Source: Pempheris klunzingeri
Taxonomy: Eukaryota; Chordata; Actinopteri; Acropomatiformes; Pempheridae
DNA length: 64,000 bases
NCBI RefSeq assembly: GCF_042242105.1
Contig: NC_092016.1
Location: 9,252,501 to 9,316,500 of the forward strand
Direction: 5' to 3'
Position numbers and translations under genes: made by a program. Positions 1 to 11,320 of the stretch are shown here, piece after piece. Within the stretch, counting starts at the first letter, position 1; every line of letters begins with the position of its first letter. The notes under the pieces were generated by a model that did no database searches, had not been told where the DNA came from, and worked only from the letters and a program-made list of their open reading frames with translations.

Positions 1-1777
1 CAACAAATCCATGACAAAATAATCAAAACCCAACAATGAAGTGATCAAAGGTGTATAAGTCCCATTCCTCTGTGCAACAGACCATCATTCATGTCCAAAA
101 AAACAAATCAGTGAGCCGCATTGTTGCACTGGGTGATATGTGGCTTTATTATCATGAATATGGACGCTGTAGTTAATTTTGAGCTGCATACACCATGGCT
201 ACATTGAATATATAAAATAAGATAAGATAACATAGTAACGTAACGTAACATGGTATGGTATGTTATGTAACGTAACACACCATAAGGACTGAAATGAATA
301 CAGATGAGTCTTAAAAGTGAAAGTAAATATACATAATACGAAGGATATCAAATTAAAATAAGAACAGGATACAAAATAGGAACAAGAGCATTTGGAGACA
401 AGAAAAGTGATTTTGGCAAGATTAATAGCAGCAGAGTCAACAGGTCAATGTAAACAGTGTTCACCAGACTAATATATGATATGATGAAGTAATTGTCCTT
501 CATCTGTTCGTCTGTGTTCATATGATAGAATCTGATGCAAAAGTCAATATGAACATATTGTAGTATAATATTGTACATGATGATGTAGTGAGAAATGTGA
601 GATATGAGTATAAGGTCAAATGTAATAATATAGTTCAAATAATGTAGAGCAATGTAACGTAGTATATGTAGATAGTACAGAAAATAGTCCCTGACGAAAG
701 AACAATTTATGGTTAAAGGAACGTTTGCTAAAAATCACAGTGTCCAGCTGTTTTAGGAAATTATTCAGCCTTTTATAAAAATGAAGCTACATGTTTGTGG
801 CTCATTTAAAGATTTACTTCTTCAGCTGGGACCAGCGGGCCTGTGGCTGGCTGCCACAGACCTACTGAGAGATGAAGTAACACATTTTTAGCCTGTGGTC
901 CTTTTGTGGAGAAATTGTCAACAATGAGAAAAATACAGAATATCACCAAACGTACAGTGGGACAGTTCTAACATTATTCAAACACAAAAAACTTTATTTT
1001 AAATTCTTGTGGAGTTTCCAGAGACATCGAACATGTCGGGCTGAGATAATGCAGCTTTCATTATGAGCTAAAACAATCTAACACAGTTTATATGCTAGTA
1101 TCAGCCAGGGTGGAAATATGAACCTTTAAGCTTCAAAATTACGACATAATTGCAATATACTGCATAACAAAGCAGCATCAGCTGTTTTTACAGCTGCAAT
1201 GCTCTTTCTGTTTTCTGGGGGGGGGGGATTTGGCTGGCTCAGTTTTGGTGTCCAATTCCTGAGGGAAATATGTGGCTGCTTAGCTGCTAAATGTTCCACC
1301 ATGTTCACCACCAACAGCTGGCTGGTGCTGCTGCTGCTGGGCATCGGGCTGATTAGAGCGCTGAGACTTGAACCAAAATATTGAAGTTTAAACCAAAACG
1401 ACGAGCTGAAAGATGCTAAAATGCTTCCGCATAGTGAGGTGATAATTCTCTGTGACTTTCTTACTGCAAGCAACATCTTTCACATTACACATAATCAATT
1501 CTTCCATTGCTGACATGAAAATATTGATTAGTGTAGCTTTAAAAAAAGATCTGCACTCACTTCAATCGTGATCATGGGAAAAGTAAACATGACCAGGTAG
1601 GCCGTTTTGTGACCATCATGGTGGGATCTTTGAAGCACTGTGTGTGTGCTTGTTCGTAAGTCACAACAAGAGAGAGAAAACTAAGAAAAGCAGGTGTGAT
1701 ATCCTCTGCTATGACTGAGCTCCTCTTCTGCATGATGCTCTGTGTTATTACAGTCCAGTGGAGCCTCACAGCACTCA

Positions 1778-2092
1778 GGAGAGAGAGAGAGAGAGAGAGA
1801 GAGACAAAGACAGACAGGCAGAGAGAGAGAGTACGTGTGTGTGCAGGAAGAGTGGGACCGGCGCCAGCTCACCCCACCCTTACTGCTGCTGCCTGCAGAG
1901 TGAGGAGTGCTGCATTTCCTGAGGGCAATGCAGAGGACAAGGAAGAGGAGGCTCACTTCTGTTAAGGTCACCATACAGCAAACACATAGCCGGGCTGCAG
2001 ACACAAGAGAGCCTGCGGCAGACAGAGACACTGAGAGGGACAGAGAGAGAGACACAGATGGACGAATGGAGAGGGAGAAAGAGACAGATGAG
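1778..2092. repeat. GA-rich purine tract
   Basis: Runs of GA dinucleotides (about 1778-1804 and 1820-1831) continue as a degenerate GAGACAGA-type purine tract to about 2092. It creates spurious Ser-Leu-rich open frames on the opposite strand. Confidence 0.85.
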
Positions 2093-2469
2093 CTGCAGCA
2101 TTCAGCGTGATGCCTCCCCTCTGCTGTCCAGTGTTCTCCACAAGCATTCAGCTTCGCGCCATCAGAGGACAGAAGTGGGAATGAATCATTTTCACGGCTC
2201 AAGAACTGCGCCCACGTATTTCAGTCTCATTGCCTGATTGTCCTTTGACTGTTTTGGGGCTGAATGTGTTTGTTTGTTCACTGTTTTAGGGTCACTGCCC
2301 TCACCAGCTGCATGTATTTAGAATAAAAGGACCTCTTCATCATGAGGTTTTATCCGACGTGTTGTCAAAATCACACTCCTAAAAACGAGATGTTTTAGAG
2401 TATGCTTAAAAGGGTTATACGCTAAGTAGATGGATGGTAAAACCTAAACTCAATATCACAAATATTAAC

Positions 2470-2735
2470 TGTTTTCAGTTCATATTGTAGTTATTCTTTC
2501 AAGCGAAAATAGCAAATATTCTCTTGTATCTGTTTCTCAAATGTGAAGATTTACTTTCTTTTTCATTTTATGTGATGTTATAAAGAATATCTTTATGGTT
2601 TTAGACTCTTGGTCAGATAAAATAAGAAGTTTAAAGACGTCATCTTGGGCTTTAGGAAGTTTTGATGGCCACTTTTCACTTTTCTTATGTAATCTTTTGA
2701 TTGTTAGTCGCAGCTCTAATGATGTTATAATTCCA
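2470..2735 (+). mobile_element. MITE-like repeat, family A, degraded copy
   Basis: Family A is a non-autonomous repeat I recognise from spiny-rayed fish. Its landmarks, in order, are CTCAAATGTGA, a TTTTCTTT-type block, a GGTCAGA-like block, a GACGTCATCTTGGGCTTTAG-like block, a CACTTTTC block, and an end reading TTAGTCGCAGCTCT. This copy shows them all in plus orientation. At least eight other copies or fragments occur in the window (21.1, 26.9, 32.0, 32.5, 41.1, 44.0, 45.1 and 60.2 kb). Confidence 0.6.
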
Positions 2736-5709
2736 CGCTCAGCACATGCACAACACCTCAGAGTCTCACTCGAGCGGTTGAAGCTTGTCTCCGTGTGTTC
2801 GGGCAGACGCAGAGAGTGAGGGGGAGCTCTTCGAGCCCTTGAGGTGTGTAACAACTTGCCGGGAACGACAGAGGTTGGCGGGCCTCTCCTGGGAGAGGAG
2901 GATTAGTGTGGAACCATTACCTTAGTCCCATGAATCACTGCTAATGGCTTCAATGAGAGGCTACTGTAGTACAGGGGTAGGACACATTTAGATTGGGATC
3001 TTCGAGCTCTGTAACGGTGCACACTGCAGCATATTTCTCCTGTTAGCGCAGTGCAGAAAGGGCTGTGACAACTTAGTGTACAAGATGGTTTTATTTATGT
3101 AGCTTCTTGTGCGCCGCCTTAGTGCAGATATACACCCCCATCCCGAGCCGAAATGAGCATACACCAGCAGATCCTTAAAAATTTATTGAAGTTAATGTAA
3201 GGTGAACTCATAAGTGATATAAGAAAAAAAAATAACCCTTGCATAGATCACAGACCATGCCTTTGTCATCATCTGACAAACTGAACACATTGTAGCATAA
3301 TCCTTGTTAAACACAAACATGACAATGACGGCTGGATTAGATAAAACAATTAGAGTTTGGTTTGCTTGTGGATGAAAAGAAGAGCAGAAGAGTTCAACAG
3401 TCCTTTTGCACTTCGCCCCAAAACGGCTCTACCAGCGATTAAATGTGCATTTCTGACAGAAAAGACAAACTCATAGCCATCAGTCACACTTCTAACACAA
3501 ACAAGATCTTCTCATCACCTATGGCGAGTGAGGTACACAACATCTCGACCTGTTCAGTGCCTCCTCAGCAGGCAGAAAGCAGTCCTCTATCAAGACCTTT
3601 AGTAAACAAGAATGCCTTAAAACCAATGTGGTACAGAGGAGGGTGTGTGGCACAGGCCCTGCTTAGACATGATGGGCATGTTTCCCACGACACAGTATCA
3701 CTACAGTCTAGACTGAGATAAGAACGGGCAGAATGTCACTTAAAAGAGCATTTCAGTCCTAGAATAGAGATAAAGTTTGAGAAACTAGCCCTTTATGTCC
3801 TTGCTCACATTCAGAGCCTAGCAAGCACAACCTGGAAATCACACACAGACGCTGAGAACGGCTCGGCTGCCCAACGCCGTCTTAGTGATGAGGTCAGCAG
3901 AGGACACGTTTCACGACAACTTCTGAACAGGGCCTTACAGGAAGCCTTGGTGCAGATGAAAGCAAGGGTTTCTTTTTTAAAATGATGCAACTGTATTATA
4001 GTTGATCCACAGTTTGAAAGGCAAAACTCATGCAGTCTTCCATCGACCATGCAGTTTTTTGTGATTAGTAGGTTTCTGTAGAGATACATTATAGCAGTAG
4101 GTTCAGCAGTGGAGACTGGAAAAATGTGAACATGGTGTTTTGAATGACTTCTGTTTTTTTTTTTTTTTTTTGTTGAAACCAAAAAGACAAACCATATGTT
4201 TTTTGTTTTTTTTTATATATATATATATAATAGTACACTTCTTTTCCATATCATTTAGTGTATAGAATTGATCATAATACAGTAGATTTATTATCATGGC
4301 TTGTCTTTGATATTCCAGTATATGGCATGTTCTTCCTAAATCGGTCATGTTACAGTGCCACCAAAATAAAAAATACACACTAAACTTGTTTTTCATAGGT
4401 AATTGCAGTATATAGTGGTTACTTTTCTCTATCTTATTGTAGCTAAATTGCATTTTGTTCTCATGACATTTCATGTTTTTTCAGTATAGTTTAATTAGGT
4501 TAATGTCGTCATTTTTTTTTTAGATCTTCTCACTGGTGTTTGTTTGCAGAAGCATAACATCTAACAGTAAGCTAAACAAATGAGGATGTAAAACATTTTA
4601 GGCACCTTCTCTGACTTTCTCTCACATGGCTGATCAGTCCAGAGAACTGATGATAGATCCTCTCTAAGTGCATTACGGGTCGTTCCTTTGGGACTGTGTT
4701 ATAGGTTCGACTGAACCCTTCAGCGGCCGCTCTTCCTGACTGCAAAACAACTCCGGCCCAACCTGGGTGTTTAATGGGGACTGCCACTATCACAAAGCCT
4801 ATATTTGGAATTTTTTTCACGGGTTTCTCTCAATAAAATGTCAGACCCTACGTTTGACCCCACTGACCGTACAAAATCACAGAACAGAGGGTAAGAGGTT
4901 GGTGCATAAACAGCCCTGTGGTGAGTTATCTTTCAAGTGATCGCAGTTTCTCTGACATTCAAAATAGATTTGATTTCCTATTTTTACAAAAAGCTTCTAA
5001 GAAACAGGTGATCTGTTAATCTATTGCTGTTGAGAATGCATAATATGTTGGGTAATTGAATGCATAGCACCATCCATACTGTACATGCCCTCACAGTGCT
5101 GCTGATGTGGGGGCCATTACTTCTATTTTCTTCACCTCACTTTCAGCTCTTTCCTGCATGTTACACACATAGCTATTTTCAAGCATCAGTCGCACGAGAA
5201 ACTTGTGACCAAAGCGAACATTTTCCTGATAGCTGCTTTTATGAGACTACTATAATTTTCTTGTATAGTTCTATATATAGTAATATAATGTATGGTATTG
5301 GGTATTGTTGGTGTCCTTCTGTATGAGAAACCCTATACAAATTGAAGATCCCTGACACAAATGTGCGTCTTTTTTGCTCTCATGAGAAGTTACTGACATC
5401 TAGCAAGGCTCTTGAATTTGTACCTCGCCTGAGGCAGACACTCTTCAGCAGTACAGTACAAAGATCAGTTCCAAATAAAAATGACAAACAGTGCCCTAAA
5501 ATTAACCAGCCAGCCACTAATAACAAAACAGAAACAAGTATTATAGAATGGAGAAGGTCTTGTTCAAAGCTATTAACAAAGGCTTGCTTCAGCTGATGCT
5601 TCAGATAACGTGTGATGGTAACAAGACAACAATGGTAGTCCTGTACTAGCACCACAAAGGATAGCCATTGCACCAACAGAAACAACTATAACATTCAAGT
5701 AGCACTGCA

Positions 5710-5716
<7 letters not shown>

Positions 5717-5747
<31 letters not shown>
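5717..5747. repeat. Poly-T run
   Basis: About 31 consecutive T residues. This may be the A-tail of a retroposed sequence on the minus strand, but no recognisable element body adjoins it. Confidence 0.8.
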
Positions 5748-5751
<4 letters not shown>

Positions 5752-6136
5752 AAGACCTTGTCAGGAGAGTGCTAAATAAAAAAAAGAGCGTACAGTACAG
5801 TAAAAAATCTTACTATCATTTGGGTAAATTCATCTCAACACTGAGTGTAGATTGATGTACAGTAGCTGGAGATTTTCAAGTAGTCATTACAATTTGTCCA
5901 AATCTATCTGCAGTCAGCCTGCCTGGAACAATACGCTGAGAAACAACGCACTACTTATGAGAAAGCACAGTGAAAAAGAAAAGAAAATATCTCACAAGCA
6001 AAAAAAAAAATGGTTCAGGCAACAGAGCAAAATGATTGTGCAAAAGGACGGGCTGCACTGTGCTGTGCATCATAATGCCCACGGATTTCAGGATGGCAGA
6101 TTTAAAAACTATAACAAACGTCTCCACCGTCTCATA

Positions 6137-6163
6137 CACGTGTGTGTGTGTGTGTGTGTGTGT
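6137..6163. repeat. (TG)n microsatellite
   Basis: About 13 uninterrupted TG units, flanked by unique sequence. Confidence 0.9.
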
Positions 6164-8253
6164 TGAAACACATTCAGGTGTGTTTCTGTGACGCAACAGT
6201 AACTTTAGATACCATTGTTTCATAGAAACTAACATAGAAAACAGTCAATCTCATTCCGTTAGGAGAGTCAAGCAATCTCTACAAGCTCTCTACAAATGAA
6301 TGTTCTGATTGTGCGTAGCTTTAAGTGAAAGAAAGGAGCGGGACTGTGGTGCACTATTTGCCACACTAAGTGCTTGTGTAAAGGCTATGCTTTGGGACTC
6401 TCACATTCAATGTTGCATGACTGCAGTTTACACTTAAGGTTCCATTTTGCATTATGGTATAGGAAGCCCTGCATTGAAGCTTGCAGCTCTGCAGCAAGTT
6501 TGCAATGACCTCACTGAGGTAGAGACCCTGAAAGGATGCATGGTGCACGAACAAAAACAACAGACATAAATAAAATATGTTTAAAACCTATGGATATTCC
6601 CTTTTGAATTAGATTGGTAAACATGCAGAGTACAATACATCGCTGCTTAAGGGCATAATTAAGTGCGTGACAGCATGAAAACTGGGTTGTGCATAACAGC
6701 CATGGATCATCTTTTTTTTGTTTTTGTTTTTTTGACCACAATCACCTGCTGTTTCAACCTTGCTCATCTGGCATCAATAACATCATAACCAACAGTGTAT
6801 CAACACGAGAACAGAAGGTAAACCAGCTCTGCTCAGACTCACAAATCCCATTGTACACAGAGGCACTTTCACTGGTCCTGTTGGTGAAAGGGGTAAAGGC
6901 ACTAGCAACTAATGTCAGAATGATTCTCTGTAATATGAAGTGAAATTTGGTATTGATCCTTTTTCTTGTGGATATGTACTCAAATTTGACGTGGAAATGG
7001 AAGCATGACTAATGATATGTTAACTTTTCTTGTTCAAAGACGGTCCATGCACTGCACTATTGACGTAATACTGTAATTGGTGCTTATTATGCCTATATGC
7101 ATTTTTGATAATATTTATTCAGTTTAATTGACTACTTTTAAATTAGAAACTCTGCATCCTCAAGGTGGGTTTGGATATATTTGATCGCAATTCAGAAACA
7201 TCCAGAATTTGATTTCCTTAGTTTCCCTGACAATAGGGCACTGCAGAGTGCCTGAATTGCAACAAGCTGAATAATCATGTCATGCATTAAATATACCAAG
7301 ATACAAAAGTACCTTAGTCGATAGACCATAATGCAGGTTACTTTTTTCATGCTATGATCTCATTTATGTACTGTTCCCTTAAGATTTAACATTCAATTTC
7401 TATACTTCTAAATGATTAGCATTTCAAATTAAAAACTCATCCAGTGCACTCAGTATGAAAACAGATGAGAAGGGGTGGATGGAGGCAGGTATCCAAAAGA
7501 ACATCCTTTCCATTATGGGAGATATGTCTCATGCATGCCGATATCAAAATGGAAAGTCTCTAATCATGCTCGTGTGAAGCTCACTTTATCATTGTGCTGT
7601 GTTGCATCTAAAGGGCATGGCATTGAATCACTTGGTGATATCACAATTACAGCATCTGCTGGAAACCAACAGCATTGCGGATGTCCGTGAAGCGTGTAGA
7701 TCACCGTCTGTTTACATCCAAACAAGAGAGATCAGTCTTCCTCCTATAAGGTGCTGAATAGTAGATCCTTTGTCGGGATAGAGGGGGGAGAAAGGGGGAG
7801 CGAGGGCGATGGGGTGGGGGGGGGGGGTCACCTAGCTTCTTGGCACGTACCACTTGGCTGCAGATGCCTGCATGTCCCTGCAGACTTTTCTGGTGCGTTG
7901 TGCAACTTGCTGAAATGTTATCTGTACTCCATGCATAAGATTTTAATTATCACGCCGTCAACTGATGAGACAGCGTGTGCTCTGCATCCACCAGGGAGCC
8001 ATGTATATGCGTAATAATCGATGTTTTCTTTTTGATGTACCTATATATTTGTAGGATCAGAAGAATTAATTATTCTATCTACCTGCCATATACTCTAAGA
8101 GCTTTGCTTTTTCTGTTTCCTTTCTATATAGCTGAGCATAGTTGTAGGCCTAATGCCATAGAGTGCTTTGGGGAAGTAAATGAAGCATTCCTAACTGATG
8201 GTCTACTCCACATGTGACAGTCCCATAGACATCCCAAAGTTCCTAACTAGCCT

Positions 8254-9732
8254 CTAAACATCTGTAAGCAGCTTGCTTTTATTTACACAGTTTTGGTTGG
8301 CTATAGTGCAATTGCCAGTTCTGAGGTTTGCCTCCCTAAAGTTGTCGATGCTATTGTTTATGTCTCCATCAATCTCCATGTACTCCGACTTGCTGACGGT
8401 GGATGAACTACGGCGGCTGGAATTGGTTTCAGAGGGGATGTTGGGATTGCTGACATTGAGCAGCTGGGCCTGCTCTTCTCCCTCGGTCTCCCTGTGGTAG
8501 AAGTAGTTGAAGTTGGACACAATGACAGGCACTGGGAGCGCAATTGTCAACACTCCAGCGATGGCGCACAGAGATCCCACAATCTTGCCTCCTATAGTGA
8601 CTGGGACCATGTCCCCATAGCCCACAGTTGTCATAGACACAACAGCCCACCAAAACGCATCCGGGATGCTGCCAAAGTAGGATCCTTGCTCCTCTGCCTC
8701 TGCAAAGTAGACAGCGCTGGAGAACAAGATGACTCCAATGAACAGAAAGAAGATCAGCAATCCGAGCTCTCGCATGCTGGCCTTCAGCGTCTGCCCCAAA
8801 ATCTGCAGTCCTTTAGAGTGTCGGGACAGCTTGAAGATCCTAAACACCCTGACCAGACGGATCACCCTGAGTATGGCCAGAGATGTTGCCTGCTCTCCCC
8901 CACCTCCCTCGTTTTCTGGGTCTTCAGCCAGCTCGGTGCCGAGTGTAATGAAGTAGGGGATGATAGCCACTATGTCGATCATGTTCATCATGTTCTTGAA
9001 GAAGGCCGGTTTGCTTGGGCACGCTAGAAAGCGTATTATCAACTCAAAGGAGAACCAGATTATACAGAGCGTCTCAATGACGAAGAAGGGGTCAGTGAGG
9101 ATATTTGGCTTGTAATACATAGTAGTGTTCCCAACTTTCACTATTCGGCCTGCTGGGTCCTCTTTCAGCTGTGGTAAAGTCTCTAAACAAAAGATGACTA
9201 TTGAAATCAGGATTACCATTACAGACACTATGGCAATCCCTCTCGCGGTGCCTGAGCTTTCTGGGTGCTCGAAGAGGAGCCAGATCTGACGTTGGAACTC
9301 CTTCTCAGGCAAAGGACGCTCTTCCTCCCTGATGAAACCCTCATCCTCGCGAAACTTCTCCATCGCATCCACTCCCAGCTCGTAAAATTTGATTTCTTCT
9401 GAGAACATATCCAAAGGGACGTTCACTGGTCTTCTCAGCCGACCCCCAGACTGGTAGTAATAGAGGATGGCATCAAAGCTGGGGCGGTTTCTGTCGAAGA
9501 AGTACTCGTTTCTCAGAGGGTCAAAGTATCGCATCCTCTTTTTGGGGTTGCCCAGCAACGTTTCTGGAAACTGGGAGAGAGTTTTCAACTGTGTCTCAAA
9601 CCTGAGGCCGGCTATGTTGATGACCACCCTCTCGCAGCATTCGTGGTCATTGTGGTCTGGGTGGTAGGTGTCCTGAGGGTGGCCAGGGACAGCTGAGGTC
9701 TCGTCCATGTTATCTCCTGCTACCACGGTCAT
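8254..9732 (-). CDS. kcna1: Voltage-gated potassium channel Kv1.1 (Shaker-type alpha subunit)
   Basis: A complete single-exon frame of 492 residues; human Kv1.1 has 495. It encodes the pore-forming subunit of a delayed-rectifier K+ channel of axons and terminals. Visible domains: N-terminal T1 tetramerisation domain (about 34-130, with the RFETQLKTL and [12 protein letters not shown] blocks); S1 about 164-185; an N-glycosylation site NTT in the S1-S2 loop; S4 with [20 protein letters not shown]; filter TTVGYGD (GYGD 371-374); S6 with the PVP hinge; and a C-terminal LTDV PDZ ligand. The tail SRRSSST, KSEYMEI and [14 protein letters not shown] is diagnostic of Kv1.1 rather than Kv1.2 or Kv1.3. 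The start ATG has A at -3 (CCCAAAATG) and the N-terminus aligns with mammalian Kv1.1. Odd points: Val376 replaces the Tyr that sets external TEA sensitivity in mammalian Kv1.1, and the S6 editing codon Ile397 is ATT. I cannot tell whether this is the a or b teleost duplicate. Confidence 0.95.
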   Translation of the reverse strand: MTVVAGDNMDETSAVPGHPQDTYHPDHNDHECCERVVINIAGLRFETQLKTLSQFPETLLGNPKKRMRYFDPLRNEYFFDRNRPSFDAILYYYQSGGRLRRPVNVPLDMFSEEIKFYELGVDAMEKFREDEGFIREEERPLPEKEFQRQIWLLFEHPESSGTARGIAIVSVMVILISIVIFCLETLPQLKEDPAGRIVKVGNTTMYYKPNILTDPFFVIETLCIIWFSFELIIRFLACPSKPAFFKNMMNMIDIVAIIPYFITLGTELAEDPENEGGGGEQATSLAILRVIRLVRVFRIFKLSRHSKGLQILGQTLKASMRELGLLIFFLFIGVILFSSAVYFAEAEEQGSYFGSIPDAFWWAVVSMTTVGYGDMVPVTIGGKIVGSLCAIAGVLTIALPVPVIVSNFNYFYHRETEGEEQAQLLNVSNPNIPSETNSSRRSSSTVSKSEYMEIDGDINNSIDNFREANLRTGNCTIANQNCVNKSKLLTDV

Positions 9733-9985
9733 TTTGGGAGGAGGAGGAGGTGGAGGAGGAGTTGTGCTGGGATGTCGGTTAGTCTGACTGAGCAGGCATT
9801 CAGTTTAGGGGGAAAATTTTCCACTCCTCAGCTTCCCACACCCCTGAAATTGTTGGAGACGTCCCCAGATACGAGGGGGCTGGCTGGCTGCTCTGCCTCA
9901 GTGCGGCTCCACTGCGGTTCTCGCTGACTTGACCATTGCTGCTCTCCGGTGCATCTGCTGCTGTTGTTACTGCTGCCTCTGTCAC

Positions 9986-10032
9986 CCAGAGAGAGAGAGA
10001 GAGAGGGAGGGAGAGAGAGGGAGAGAGGGGAG
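9986..10032. repeat. (GA)n / GAGAGGG purine tract upstream of kcna1
   Basis: GA repeats and GGGAGAGA units on the plus strand, i.e. a CT-rich tract on the kcna1 sense strand about 255-300 bases upstream of the start codon. CT-rich tracts near promoters can bind GAGA/pyrimidine-tract factors or form triplexes; that role is only inferred. Confidence 0.8.
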
Positions 10033-11235
10033 GAAATATGGGATCAAACAGCCAAGATATTTGCTGGCTCAGCATTTTCTGCAGTTTATTTATTTATTTA
10101 CTCCTCTCAGCCTCCAATTAGTGCAGTTGTCCGGCAGTAAAGGTAAACACTGTTATCCCAATGAGGGATTTCTATGGCATTTCTATAACCTAGGTATTTA
10201 CAGTCTCTCTGTAGCTCTCAGTATTGAGTATATGATAATCTTCTTTTACTACATCGTATTTTTACATTCTCTTAAAATTCATTGGGGTGATTCTGTGGAT
10301 ATTTTCTACCCTGTTTCTCTGTTACACTCATGATACATCTGTACCGATTACTTTAGTTTAACACAAAAATGCCAATTTTTCTATGTCTGTAGGGTGCATG
10401 GCAGTGATCTGTCCCACGCCACTCTATCCAGCCTGAATTATAATGTGACGCATAGCATTTCGTACTGATATTACACAAACTTCTGTTTCTGCATGCATGC
10501 AGCCTATGGACCTATTGCGGGGCAAAAGATATCGAATGCATCTAAAAAAGGAACAACATCATCACAGTAGTTGTTTATTATCATGTCCTCAAGAGAAGCT
10601 GTCGATGAGAAAACGCATCTATTGTATAAGTCAGCAGTTTCGAGGCTTACCGTGGGCTGATCTTGAGAGGTCTTGAATGCGTCTTATCCTCGAGTAAAAT
10701 CATCCAACGGCAGGGCACCAGTGGGTGTCATGTGGCAACTTTACATTGCAGCTTCCAAAAAAACTGCGCTCATCGCCATCCTGGCTGTGTCCTGCACAAA
10801 GTGCCCTCAAATAGGTCTAAACGACTAGATTAGATGAAACGGGATGGAAATCAGGTGAGTCTGGTGAGGGGAGCCTGAGATGGAAAAGACAGGATGGCAA
10901 AGCTGCAGCGTCGGTAGTTGCTTGAGCGGCGGCAGGATGGTGAGAGCAGCTTACAGTTTACCGCAGGAGAGAATCCTGCGCTGCAATTCAGGGGGGGAGA
11001 TACAGTAAGGGGCAATAAGCGAGCCCTTGGCATTTCCAGACATCACTGCATCAGCAGGAATCTAGTAGACAAGATGACGGGCAGGATCCGCTCCAGCGCG
11101 GCTCGGAGGGCAGGATAGTAGAAAAAATATATATATCAAAATGGTTAGTTGAGACAGAGTCAAGTGCAGCAGCGAGGTCCAGATGTTTTCTCCACAATGT
11201 CAAGCAAGTTTTGCTGAGCGTTTTACATGCAAGTG

Positions 11236-11320
11236 CAGGGGAGGTGAGGGAAAAAGAGAGGGGAGAGGAGAGGGGAGGGGAGGGCGGCAGGAGGAGGAGG
11301 AGGAGGAGGAGGAGGAGTTG
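11236..11320. repeat. Purine-rich GGGAGAGG / (GGA)n tract
   Basis: An almost pure purine stretch: GGGAGAGGAGAGGGGAGGGG-like units followed by about seven GGA repeats. It yields artefactual Glu/Arg-rich and Ser/Pro-rich frames on both strands. Confidence 0.85.

Larger units (their letters stand above)
1..8253. other. Gene-free stretch left of kcna1
   Basis: I see no convincing coding region here. Open frames are short, lack family motifs, or are low-complexity translations of simple repeats. The segment holds pentamer-like AACGT repeats near 225-290, a GA-rich tract at 1.78-2.09 kb, one MITE-like copy at 2.47-2.73 kb, poly-T runs, and a TG microsatellite at 6.14 kb. The part nearest 8254 is probably the 3' untranslated region of the minus-strand kcna1 gene, but its end cannot be fixed by eye. 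No third Kv1 gene (kcna5) is present here. Confidence 0.7.

Noticed and set aside
1681-2202. 173-residue minus-strand open frame rich in Ser-Leu repeats
   Set aside because: The sequence is a translation of the GA-rich tract; repeats of SLSLS come straight from (GA)n.
8494-9027. 177-residue plus-strand open frame opposite kcna1
   Set aside because: It lies wholly antisense to a conserved channel gene; the codon structure of the real gene keeps the opposite strand open. No family motif or splice evidence.
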